Part shown: piece after piece, positions 1 through 9,038 of the stretch
Position numbering within the stretch: position 1 is the first letter of the stretch
How the letters are laid out: the number at the start of each line of letters is the position of its first letter
Origin: Fallopia convolvulus
Taxonomy: Eukaryota; Streptophyta; Magnoliopsida; Caryophyllales; Polygonaceae
Length of the DNA: 64,000 nucleotides
Direction of reading: 5' to 3'
Assembly: GCA_964016875.1 (NCBI GenBank)
Contig: OZ024721.1
Coordinates: 2,609,001-2,673,000 of the forward strand
Translations under genes and position numbers: made by a program
The notes under the pieces: model-generated
What the model was told of the DNA's origin: nothing
Database searches by the model: none
The model's input: the letters and a program-made list of their open reading frames with translations, nothing else

Positions 1-461
1 CTATCGTAGTTGTATTAGGGTTTGAGTAATTTTGGCGTAGCGCGAGCGGATGTTGACTTTAGTTTTCCCTAATCACTAAAAACCCCAAAGGATCTAAAAT
101 TAGACTTGCTTTGTGCGAGAATGACTGTTAGTTGAGTTTGGGTACATGCACTATTCGTCCGAGAAGGGTTATTGTTTACTTTAGATAGTTGGTCCTTCAA
201 ATAAATTCAGGCAGGGTATAATTTTCTTATTGAAGCATTGGTGTGGTGATCCTTAACCTTAGACACATCTATTCCATAGTTTTTATCCCCTTTATTTGCA
301 TAATAGTTTGTTAGCTTAGAAAAAGATTTCAATTCTTTCTTATATTTTTGGCCTAATTTACTAGTAGAGTTACAATTGGTATTACATTGGTCCTTGTGGG
401 ATCGACACTTGAGGTACTATAATTGAACCCGTTCGCCTGCGGGTTAGTTTTGGCTGCATCA
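1..461 (+). repeat. 3' part of a gypsy-type LTR, cut by the window edge
   Basis: No coding sequence is seen. The text matches the end of the complete solo LTR at 4728-6399. Both carry a 'gcgagcggatgttgact' or 'gcgaaagaggatgttgatt' block, then 'gcattggtgtggtgatcctt' or its equivalent, then a short tail around 'gatcgacacttg' and a terminal CA. The likely LTR end is the CA at 460-461. What follows (462-496) is ordinary sequence ahead of a CACTA end. The family assignment (Tat/Ogre-like gypsy) is an inference from LTR style, not from coding sequence. Confidence 0.55.
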
Positions 462-514
462 AATACTGTACCAAGGAAAAATATGATCATTGCTAACACT
501 ACACCATTTTGCAG

Positions 515-960
515 ATTTAGCGACCATATTTTCGCGACCACTTAATATGGTCGCTAATTAGCGACCATATGGTCCCTCATGGTCGTTAATATGGACGTCA
601 AAACCGGGGGGGGGGGGAATAAAAACAAGTTATCAACCATATGGTGGCTAATTATGGCGACCACATGGTCGCCAACCCCATTTGGTCGCATTAAAATGTG
701 TGGGCAATTTTCCCGCTAAATATAGCGATCATATGGTCGCTAACTATAGCGAGCATATGGTCGCGAGAGACCAAACATATGCCAGCGACCATATGGTCGC
801 TATAGTTGGCGACGGTATGGTCGTTGGTGCGTTGGCGACCATATGGTCACTACATATAGATACCATATGGTCGCTGACATGGATCATATGTTTTGGCGGG
901 CAACATAAATTTTGGCTGGTGAAATCCCGCTTTTTTTGCGATCACATGGCCGCTAAAAAA
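515..960. repeat. CACTA subterminal palindromic repeats, cluster 1
   Basis: About ten variants of the 16-bp palindrome GCGACCATATGGTCGC lie here in both orientations. A perfect copy is at 785-800, and one- or two-base variants lie near 562, 637, 719, 751, 833, 862 and 939. CACTA elements carry such arrays next to their termini, and in the En/Spm family the element's own TNPA-type protein binds them. The array accounts for the reading frame at 682-1110, which is not a gene. A run of 11 G is at 607-617. Confidence 0.8.
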
Positions 961-1329
961 GTATTTGGTAAAATTGCCGCCAATTCAGCATATATACCTA
1001 GATGTGTAAAAACTTCATTCTCATTCCGCCACCTTCACACAACCTCATACATATATAGCTCTTTCCAAAAAAATTCACAGAAGAAAGAAATAATCATTCA
1101 CAAAACTTAGTTGGTTATAGGGAGGAATTACGTCAATTTTTCCGACAGTTTAACAAAGGTATGTAATTAAGACTTATTTGCCACATTTCATTCCATCATG
1201 CTATCGGTTTACACAAATATTGTTTGTAGAAAGTATTCGTTTATATAATTATAAGAGATTGTGTTAAGTAATTGTTAAATTCATATAGTATAGCAATCGA
1301 TTGAAGAAAGTTTTTGTTTACATATACTG

Positions 1330-1425
1330 TATATGACGACCAAATGGACGCTAATTAGTGACCAAATGGTCGCTAACTCCAATTAGCGTCCAAATGGTCG
1401 CTACGTAGCGTCCATATGGTCGCCA
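1330..1425. repeat. CACTA subterminal-type repeats, cluster 2
   Basis: A second, shorter group of the same motif lies between the first cluster and the transposase, with about five copies of the form GCGTCCAAATGGTCGC or GCGTCCATATGGTCGC. The half-sites are the same as in the first cluster, but the centre is AAAT as often as ATAT. It may be part of the element's promoter and subterminal zone. Confidence 0.7.
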
Positions 1426-1542
1426 CATCCAAGATTATATGAACCCGAATTAAATTAATTATAGTCTTATATTGAATTGCAGGAAGGAAAAATGTTGAAT
1501 GGTGTATGTGCGTAATATAGATGGTTTTTTGAACAACACGTT

Positions 1543-2583
1543 TTGCCTAGCATTAAGCAATTTATCAACTTTTGTAAATTTATGTCGACATATGACCCAT
1601 ACGAATTAAGGTGTCCGTGTCGGAGGTGCAAGAATAGGAAACTGATTCCTGTATATGATGTGCATTATCACATTGTTAAGGATGGGTTTGTTCCGAACTA
1701 TTACCATTGGGTTTCGCACGGGGAGACAGATGAAATGTTCGCTGCCTTGTTGGCCGAGTCTAGACAGTATGAAGGTTGTAGCAGTACTGATCCAACACCA
1801 CCATTATCTGGGAATATTAATCGAATGGAGCAGATGGTCTATGATGCCTTTAATGTTCGAAGTAATTACACTACTGATGATCCCGTCTAGAATCAAGATA
1901 TAAGGCATGAGAAGGGGGAGCAATATTATCATGAAGCGCCCAATCCCGATGCACAACGTATGTACGACATGCTTTCGACCGCAAATAGGCCGTTGTGGCC
2001 TGATGTAATATGACCCAGTTGGAGGCGGCGACTAAGCTACTTAGCCCAAAGTCAAAGCTAAGGATGACGAAGCACGGATACAACATGATATCGGACTTCT
2101 GCGGACGATTTTCGCACCCGGAGACCACATTACCAGCCATGTTTTACGACACGAAAAAACTAGTCGAGGGTCTCAGGCTTCCGTACGAGGCCATTGATTG
2201 TTGTCCGAACTCTTGCATGATATATTGGGGTGCAGATGTAGAATACGCGAATTGCAAGATATGTGAGTATCCTAGATGGAGGCAAGGCAAGTCAAAACTC
2301 ATTCCCTATTCTCGCATGTTTTACTTGCCAATAACTCCACGGTTGCAGAGGTTGTACGCATCGGTGGTGACTGCCGAGCACATGAGATGGCATGTAGAGC
2401 ACGTACAAGATGGGAACATGAGATATTCGTCAAATGCAGCCATGGAGGCACTTCAATGCTACGTGGCCAGATTTTGCAGCAGAAACATGAAATGTGAGAC
2501 TAGGCTTGTGCACGGATGGTTTTAATCCGTTCGGGGCGTCCGGGCGCCAATACTCATGTTAGCTTGTGATTACGACGCCATAC
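1543..2583 (+). pseudogene. CACTA transposase (TNP2-like), decayed
   Basis: The first part (1543-1890) encodes a transposase-associated domain with RCPCRRCKNRK followed by GFVPNYYHWVSHGE. This Cys-rich motif stands at the start of plant CACTA transposases. After an in-frame stop at 1888-1890 the homology goes on through NPDAQRMYDML and MTQLEAATKLLSPKSKLRM. It then reaches MIYWGADVEYANCKICEYPRW, the zinc-ribbon-like stretch of the Transposase_21 family. Near 2492 the frame shifts to one reading LGLCTDGFNPFGASGRQYSC, the usual family sequence, and then a stop replaces the expected Trp. Everything after about residue 350 of the family is missing. No good ATG is present at the beginning. The product would have cut and joined CACTA element ends, but this copy is plainly dead. 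Confidence 0.85.
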
Positions 2584-3645
2584 TGATGTTCGTATTTTTA
2601 GTATATTTTTTAAGTTTTTTTCTTAGTTGTATAGATTAGTATAGTTGAGTTTTAGTGTTTGTTTTGTATGTTTTTGGATAAGTTTGCATATTTTGTGAAA
2701 AGTATGGAAGCTACTCCGTCTTTGTGTTTTTCATAGGTTTTTGAAGCAAAATGGGAGCATTCAGAAGACTTTGAGGTGGAGAGAAGATAGCGGAGGTTGG
2801 TCAAGTTATGGGAGAAATGAAGACACTTAAAAGATCTCGGAAAATCTAAAAGAGACTATGAAAATGTACGAAAGATCAACAAAAACAGGTTCGGTACCAA
2901 GGTCTACAGCAAGGCAAATCGAGGAGTTCAGCAAAAGAGACTACCGACCTTGACAGGGTCGATACCGATGGTTCTCTGTGTCGGTAGGCGCACCAACTTC
3001 GAGATTTTCATATTTTTATTCCGTAATCTTTTTAGTTTAGGAAGTTCTACCCTTTTTTTAACCTAGTTTGGGGAGGAGTTCAGTTGGAGAACACGTTAGA
3101 GACATAAGACACAGTTCTCTCTCTTGTTTTCGGTTTTCTAGTTTATTTTGAAGATTACTTGGAGAAGAAGTTTGAGTTCTAAAGACAAGTTTCGAGTTTT
3201 AATTTCAAGTAAGCTTTGTTTTGTTTCAAATGATGTTCTCTTTCAATCTTATTGTTTGTTTCCTTTCAATCATGTGTGAGTAGTTCCCTTTTCTAGGATC
3301 AGGGTTGAAAACCCGACATGATTGTGCATGATTGATGTGTGATGAATGGATGAATGCCTTTTATCTTCTATCTACTTGTTTTGTGTTTATGCTTTGACGA
3401 AAGTCGAGGTAATTCAAGTTTATTGCTAAATCGAAAGAGAAAGTTATAATCTTGAATGTCAATATCGGTTGATAACGAAAGTTATGAACTTTGGATCAAA
3501 AATAAGTAGAGAGTGAATTAACTCATGAAGAAGTCAATTGATTTGCTTGCTTATATCAAAGAAAGTTGATAGCTTTATGTTCAAGGAATGTTAATCATAA
3601 TTCATACTATCTTAATAGCATGATTATGTCGTGGTAAACCCATCA
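2584..3645 (+). repeat. Gypsy-type LTR fragment
   Basis: This stretch is collinear with, but diverged from, the solo LTR at 4728-6399. It has the same early 'tagttgagtttt' region, then a part with repeated CGGTACC/CGGTAGG-like words (2890-2995), then 'acctagtttggggagg' and a series of short A/T-rich blocks. It stops at about 3645 before the LTR's usual end. It has no reading frame worth calling. It appears to have replaced the missing part of the CACTA element. Confidence 0.5.
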
Positions 3646-3852
3646 TCTGACTTGCCTGCTTCTTTTGAAAGGTCGTTGCTCGTCCTAGGATCGGCTACGC
3701 TTCCCTTCACCAAATCGTGTTTGATTATGATTCCTTCCTCTTTCATTTTCCCGATGAGTAGTATGTCGTTCACTGATCCGATCATTCTCGCATTAGGATG
3801 GTTTCAGTGGCTCATGTGATTGCAACTTCAATTTCTGTTCTAGCATAGGTAA

Positions 3853-4305
3853 TCACCTTGAGTCTTTATTCATATCCTTCTCCGTGTTTGGTCCATTGCC
3901 GCGGTCATAACTTCGTGATCTATCACCTTTTCTCTCCATGACTCTTTCACCGTCCTTTGGCGATGGCCCCCTCCGTATTATGTTTAGCTTCTCCTCTAAG
4001 CGCAACCTTTCCTTGTGAGATGTGTGTAGTTTCATTTCTTTTTCTTGGTAGAGGGCCAAATTTGTGAATATATTCTTGTGCAATTCTTCTATGTGATTGT
4101 TCAAACGTTGTACCTCCTTGTCCCTTTTTGAGAGCAATGACTTGAGGCGTGCACATTCTGATTCGAATCGGTCATTTTCTCGTACCACCAGTTTTAGGTC
4201 CTTAACTAGGTTTTGCTCGTCTTTCTCCTTTGATGTACTGCGTTCTCCTTGGCTTCTTTCTAACTCTAGCTTTAGGCGGACAACTTCTTCCTCGGCTTTT
4301 TTCAA
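3853..4305 (-). pseudogene. Coiled-coil reading frame, probably retroelement gag region
   Basis: About 150 codons are open, highly charged and rich in Lys, Glu and Leu, with heptad spacing from residue 1 to about 110, including ECARLKSLLSKRDKEVQRL. An Arg/Asp/Gly-rich tail follows. The frame opens on a TTG rather than an ATG, and an in-frame TGA lies seven codons upstream, so it is the remnant of a longer frame. It sits inside the minus-strand gypsy-like element. Coiled coils of this kind occur at the end of gag-like proteins of some plant gypsy elements; that identity is an inference. I see no zinc knuckle, protease or other catalytic motif. Confidence 0.4.
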
Positions 4306-4727
4306 CTCTTGATCCCACTCTTTTCATTTTGCCGTCTCAGCGATGCATTCTCCGCAAACCATTGTCATTCCCGCCTTCCATTCCTCGATCTTCTCTAGTG
4401 CTTCCGACAGTCAGGATTTGAAACAGTAGCAATCTGCCTTTGCCCTCTCATGATCGTGCATTAATGTCTTGAAAGTTTTTGTCATCTCCTCTTTGCTTTT
4501 TAATGGGAATAGATTCGTGACACTCAAGAGTCAAGCCGAACTCCACGACCTCTGGGATTTGGGTGGGGCTGGTTTCTTTGAGGTCTCGATCTTCCCTGGG
4601 CATCGACGACATTGGCGTTACGGTTGCAACTTCAGTAGGAACTTCTGCTTGTTTCTTTTGTTTAAGAGTTTTCCTATGAGTACATTTGACAAGGTTGGGA
4701 AATTCTAGTCATCCCCTTGTTGCTAGG

Positions 4728-6399
4728 TGATAAGTTGCATTTTAGAGCATATTAGGACATGCATTTAGGACTATATGTTTTCATGCATTAGTCTTGTGTT
4801 TTCTAGTACTTTTAGTTGAGTTTCCGTTATAGGTGTCTACACGCGTATTTGTATGCTTTTCAGGTACTTTTGAGAAGTTCGAGCTTTATTTGGACGTGTT
4901 TGAAGACATGACGGAATCAAGACTTCAAGTCTAGGAGGCAACGGGACCGGAAAAGAACGATTCAAGAGCCGAAAGGAAGGAAGCACACGAGCAAGGCCAA
5001 GGTCGAGCACCTTAGTGCACGGTCGTGCAGACGGTGTCGACGATTCTTCGGATCGTGCGCCATATGCGCACGATCGTGCGCCTCGGTTCAGAGAACGACA
5101 ACAACCGTGCGTTCCAAACGCACGGTCATGCGCCGACAAGGAGTCCCCCGTGCGCTTCCAAGTTACATACCGTGCGTCGGCACAGCTCGTGCGGCACCCT
5201 CGGCATGGGTCGTGCGCTTGGACGCACGATCGTGCGTCGTTCTCAAGGGGGTCGTGCGTCTCTCCCGTGCGCCTGGCGTCCCCCGTGCGGTCTCTCGGCC
5301 ACGCCCGTGCGTTTCTCCATGGGTCGTGCGCTTCGGCGCACGACGCGCGCCGTGTCTTGTGCGCCTTGTTTGCTCGGGTTTTTGGGCCGCCTCTTCCACC
5401 CTATCCTTAGTATAAATACCCTCTTTTGCTATCTAGTTAGGGGTTCGACTTTTTAACCTAATTTCTATTCCTTGAGAGACAAGTTTAGAGAGATTTGTCG
5501 GAGATTTGAAGACTTTGTTTTGATTTTGAGTTTGGATTTGCTGGATATTAATCAAGTTTACTTGTTTCTTCAATCTGGTATGTTTATTCTCGTTATTGAA
5601 TTGATTTCTTCTATTTCCATGCCTAGCTAAACCCCAGATTCTAAGATTGGGGTGAACCCAATGATGTCTAGGTAGATTTATTTATTAAATTGCACAATCC
5701 GTTGTTTGAAGCTTTGTTTGATTCGATCCTAGATGCTTTATGCCCTAGTAATTAATTTGAATGGGAACTTGCCAATGTTTGAGACTGAAAGGTGAAAACT
5801 TTGATAAGTAATTAGACAGGGAATCGAGACTGAAATGTACTTTTTCCTGTTGGAACCCTAGGATTTGAACCTGAGATTTCTTTATTACGAAAAGTATTTT
5901 GAATTCTCCTGTGGAATAACAATTGTCATAGAAACCTTAAGGTTAGGTTAAGTTAGCAAGTCGCGAAAGAGGATGTTGATTCAATTTAATCTTAAATTCT
6001 AAGTGCTTAAAGGTCTAGATTTTAAATTTGCAAGTCACGAAAGTGGATGTTTAATTGAGTCTAGATACGTTTGTTAACATTCGAAAGAATTTAGCGAATA
6101 CATTAGACAATTGCCTTCAAACAAAGTCATAAATAAGATTGTGCAATCATCTTTTATAGTCTACCGAAGCATTATTGTGGTGATCCTTGATCTTAGAAGC
6201 CTTCCTCTCATTGATTTGCCATATTTACTTGTTTGTTTGCTTTAATTATTCTCATAGTACAAAAATCACAATTCAATCTTTTCTTATTTTACACCTTAGT
6301 CTACTGTTTTGAATACAATTAATACTACATAGTCCCAGAGTTCGACACCTTGGTATTACAACCGATCACGTACACTGCAGGGTAGGATTTGGCCTATCA
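4728..6399 (+). mobile_element. Solo LTR, 1672 bp, with exact 5-bp target duplication
   Basis: The LTR begins TGATAAGTTGCATTTTAG and ends GGCCTATCA. It is flanked by CTAGG at 4723-4727 and again at 6400-6404. No internal region is present, so this is a solo LTR left by recombination between the two LTRs of a full element. It sits inside a minus-strand gypsy-like element. The long AT-rich 3' half has the pattern also seen at 1-461 and 2584-3645. A GC-rich repeat tract at about 4995-5360 stands out from the rest. Confidence 0.85.
4995..5360. repeat. GC-rich CGTGCG repeat tract inside the solo LTR
   Basis: About 20 copies of CGTGCG(C/T) and its complement, some as GCACGATCGTGC palindromes, are packed into roughly 360 bp. 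The tract is rich in CpG and leaves four overlapping long frames on both strands, none with recognisable protein content. It is part of the LTR, not a gene. Confidence 0.75.
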
Positions 6400-7185
6400 C
6401 TAGGTTCACTCCTGTCGCTTTTCGTGAGGAATGCTTTAACCCGAGGTGTCGTTGTCCTAACTCGTCCTGCTGGCAAAGCAATGATTTCCATTGGATTTCT
6501 TTTGGGCTATGTAGTCCGCTCGAGCTTTCGCTAATTCTCTCATTGTCCTTCCAGAATTCTTTGTCGGGGTTGCACCTTGTTTCTTGACCTTGATTTTCGT
6601 CTCTTGATTCAACTTTTATGCATCCTATAATAATGCTTTCAAATCCGGACCTCTTCTCATTAATTATTTCCTTAAATCTCGAGCTTGGTTCTGCTCTTCC
6701 GTCACATGCGAGTCTGGACACTTTGCCCAGACTTCTTTTTTAAATTATCCTCTTAATTCTTGAACCGGGACTGAAGACGGGCTTGGCAACTGTGGCAGGT
6801 TTTCACTTGCCTTGAATTCGGGTTAGGCGGACACGATCGGGATGAATCCTTCATGGAAGATGGTCAGTGTATGCTGTTGCTAGCGTTGAGATCCGATTGA
6901 GGCGACAACATGATGGTGAGTCGGGGTGACCTCAGGTGGATACGGTGATCGGGTTGGCAGGCTATATTGTGCGATTGGTGGTCTCACGAGTCAGCTCGTA
7001 GCGGATTCGAGCGACCACGAGGGTGCAACAAGAAGCTGGAAGTGAACGGTCTAGGCGATCGAGAATTTCGGGCGAGCGGTCGCGAGCGAGCAGCTGGGGT
7101 GATCACTAGTGTTCGACTGAGCGACTTCTAGGGTTGGTGCGATGACTTCCTTTCATGGGGCTGATTGCGGGATTGAACTTCTTTT

Positions 7186-7201
7186 CTCACAGACGACGCC
7201 A
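7186..7201 (-). other. Primer-binding-site-like sequence of the minus-strand gypsy-like element
   Basis: On the minus strand this reads TGGCGTCGTCTGTGAG. It is one or two bases from the TGGCGCCGTCTGTGGG type found directly after the 5' LTR of many plant LTR retroelements. Its position right after an LTR-like AT-rich block (7202-7453) fixes the direction of the element. Confidence 0.55.
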
Positions 7202-7665
7202 AATGATTTTGCATAAAAATTTAGGGCAGAAAAGGGGTAGGAATTAAACAAAAAAGAGAGAACAAGTTTTACCTGGAAAATCTGGAAAAGAAATCAATCT
7301 ACCTTGCTTTGATCTAAGACGGTCTTTAAATAGCGGAACAAAAGGGGGTTAGGGTTTTCTCTTCTAATTAGGCATCGGGCCTATTAAGTTTGGGCTCAAT
7401 TTATTGAAAGAACCCTTTTATTTATTAATTTATTTAATATTTGTTATACTTTCTACTCCCTCTGATCGAAATTAAATGACATTTAGGCTCAAGGAATTGA
7501 TTCAAATCTACCTAGTACAATATAAAGTAGAAATCAAGTATATAGAAAAATTTGTGCCACTTTTCAACATATGAAAAGATTAAAATTATTTTTTTCAAAA
7601 AAACTACCAACTTTCCCATTTCCACCATTGTCCACTACAACTTAATTTTTAATAAAAATAAATTT

Positions 7666-7755
7666 AAATTTTTTTTACTATTCTAATAATTTTATATAAA
7701 TAGTTATTTTAAATTTTTTTACTATTCTAATAATTTTATATAAATAGTTATTTTA
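7666..7755. repeat. Two tandem copies of a 44/45-bp AT-rich unit
   Basis: The unit runs from AAATTTTTTT through ACTATTCTAATAATTTTA to TAGTTATTTT. It occurs at 7666-7710 and again from 7711, differing by one T in the run. It lies inside the Stowaway/mariner-type element. Confidence 0.8.
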
Positions 7756-8651
7756 AATTTATCTAAAAACCTTTTTAATAAACACTTAATTAAAAATATC
7801 TTAGTATTCTAAATGAACTAACAAAAATTATTTTTTAAATTTATTTAACGAACACTATTTTTTTAAAATGTACCAAAAAATTATTATCCTAATCATCTCA
7901 TACAAATTGTTATTTGAAGTTATCTAAAATAAAATATTAATGTAGTTTTTTCCACAATTCAAAATTTGAGAGAATATTGACATGCATGAGATTGCATTAA
8001 TGTATATCTTGTATTCATTTTTTTAATTTTAGGTTAATATATTTATAAAATAGATAGATATTATCAAACACATACTGATTAAGTATTTTTTATAACGATT
8101 ATATATTAATTAAAAATTTAGAAGCACTACTCCAATTTGATTAAATTATTTTCTAAAGACTTTGATTTTGACAATTATTTTAGATTACATTGTGTTATAT
8201 ATTCATACTTTTTCTTCTAATTTTTTCTAAACACTTTGATTTTTTGACAATTACTGTAGGAACATTATAACTTATTGTATCTATCTCTGTTATAATTGTA
8301 CAATAATTTTATAAATATTAAAAGTTATCATGTTCGTCTCTATTATAATCCAAATATAGTACGGGACTAATACTAGTTAATTCTCGTTTGACATCCATTC
8401 CAATTTTTTCAATCAAGTGTCGCATGGCTTTTTGGACTTTATAGCAGTCAATTCTATCGGAAATATTTCCCAAGCAGCCTACTTGATTGCATTAACTAAT
8501 TGTTGTTTGTTTTAGCCAATCAAAAGTTGAGTTATAAGTTGTGCATGAGGTAATTTTATAAAAGTAAAATTAAGATTTAATTAATTGATGAAGCTTTTGT
8601 CGGTTAAAGGGGGGTTACCAAGTTGTTTATTTTCTTAATTTTTGTGTAATT

Positions 8652-8917
8652 TATAGATATTAGGAGATATTAGAAGATTATTTATGTAATCTTCTAAAGG
8701 GGCCCTCGCGAGACTCGAACTCCAGACGTAGACGTTTGATGGAGCAAAGCTCTCCACTGAACTGGGGTAGCAATGACCAAAAGAAGATTATTTATGTAAA
8801 TGTTTAGATAATTTCCTTGTTGTATTTATATCTTTAAGAGCGTACATATCTTGTATATATTTTGCCTTTTGAGGCTAATGCAGATATAGAAAATCTTTCC
8901 CAAAATCAATCCTTTCA
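8652..8917 (+). repeat. 5' LTR of the copia element, with a 92-bp retroposon inside
   Basis: It begins TATAGATATTAGGAG and ends CCTTTCA. It aligns with the 3' LTR except for an insertion of 92 bp plus an 18-bp target duplication. Without that insert it is about 156 bp. It would carry the promoter; ATCTTTAAGAGC and TTGTATATATTTTGCC are shared by both LTRs. Confidence 0.9.
8690..8781 (-). mobile_element. Short tRNA-derived retroposon (SINE-like) in the copia LTR
   Basis: This 92-bp insert is flanked by exact 18-bp copies of AGAAGATTATTTATGTAA at 8672-8689 and 8782-8799. A duplication of that length is a mark of LINE-driven retroposition. Read on the minus strand it has an A-box-like CAGTTCAGTGGAGAGC and a B-box-like GGAGTTCGAGTCTC. 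These are the internal promoter parts of tRNA genes, at tRNA-like spacing. It matches the forward half of the dimeric SINE at 19006-19207. There is no long body or poly(A) tail, so it is little more than the tRNA-like head. Confidence 0.85.
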
Positions 8918-8935
8918 TGGTATCGGAGCAGGTTC
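8918..8935 (+). other. Copia primer binding site
   Basis: TGGTATCGGAGCAGGTTC follows directly on the 5' LTR. It is one base from TGGTATCAGAGC, complementary to the 3' end of initiator tRNA-Met, which primes reverse transcription in most plant copia elements. Confidence 0.85.
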
Positions 8936-9038
8936 TCTAACCTACCGTTTTTTTCCCACCCACCCACCGCCGGCAACATCAGCCTTGTCTGTCGTTTTTT
9001 TTTCTTTTCTCTGTTTCGGCTCGGTCTCCCTGCTAGCC

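Larger units (their letters stand above)
497..2583 (+). mobile_element. CACTA (En/Spm) transposon, 3'-truncated
   Basis: The element opens with CACTACACCATTTTGC at 497, the diagnostic CACTA terminus. A dense set of subterminal palindromic repeats follows, then a decayed TNP2-like transposase reading in the same direction. Homology stops near 2583, where LTR-like sequence begins. No matching TAGTG terminus was found, so the right end is lost. The sequence shows the terminus, the subterminal repeats and the transposase motifs. That the element cannot move by itself is inferred from the missing end and the stops in its coding region. Confidence 0.85.
3640..7453 (-). mobile_element. Ty3-gypsy-like element, minus strand, split and partial
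   Basis: Read on the minus strand, the order is LTR (7453 to 7202), a primer-binding-site-like sequence (7201-7186), about 780 bp of leader and gag-side sequence (7185-6405), a solo LTR insertion, and then further internal sequence (4722-3640) with a coiled-coil reading frame. The CTAGG target duplication around the inserted LTR shows that 6405 and 4722 were once adjacent. No protease, reverse transcriptase or second LTR is present, so the 3' part has been lost. The LTR may itself be cut at 7453 by the Stowaway-type element that follows. The gypsy assignment rests on the binding-site style and is tentative. Confidence 0.5.

Noticed and set aside
682..1110. Open frame of 142 codons
   Set aside because: It reads through CACTA subterminal palindromes; the repeated HMVA/TIWSL words come from the DNA repeat.
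4837..5456. Several overlapping open frames of 78-143 codons on both strands
   Set aside because: All are by-products of the CGTGCG repeat inside the solo LTR; Arg/Ala-rich and without domains.
8697..8775. tRNA gene on the minus strand
   Set aside because: A and B boxes are present, but acceptor and anticodon stems do not form, and 18-bp target duplications mark it as a retroposon.
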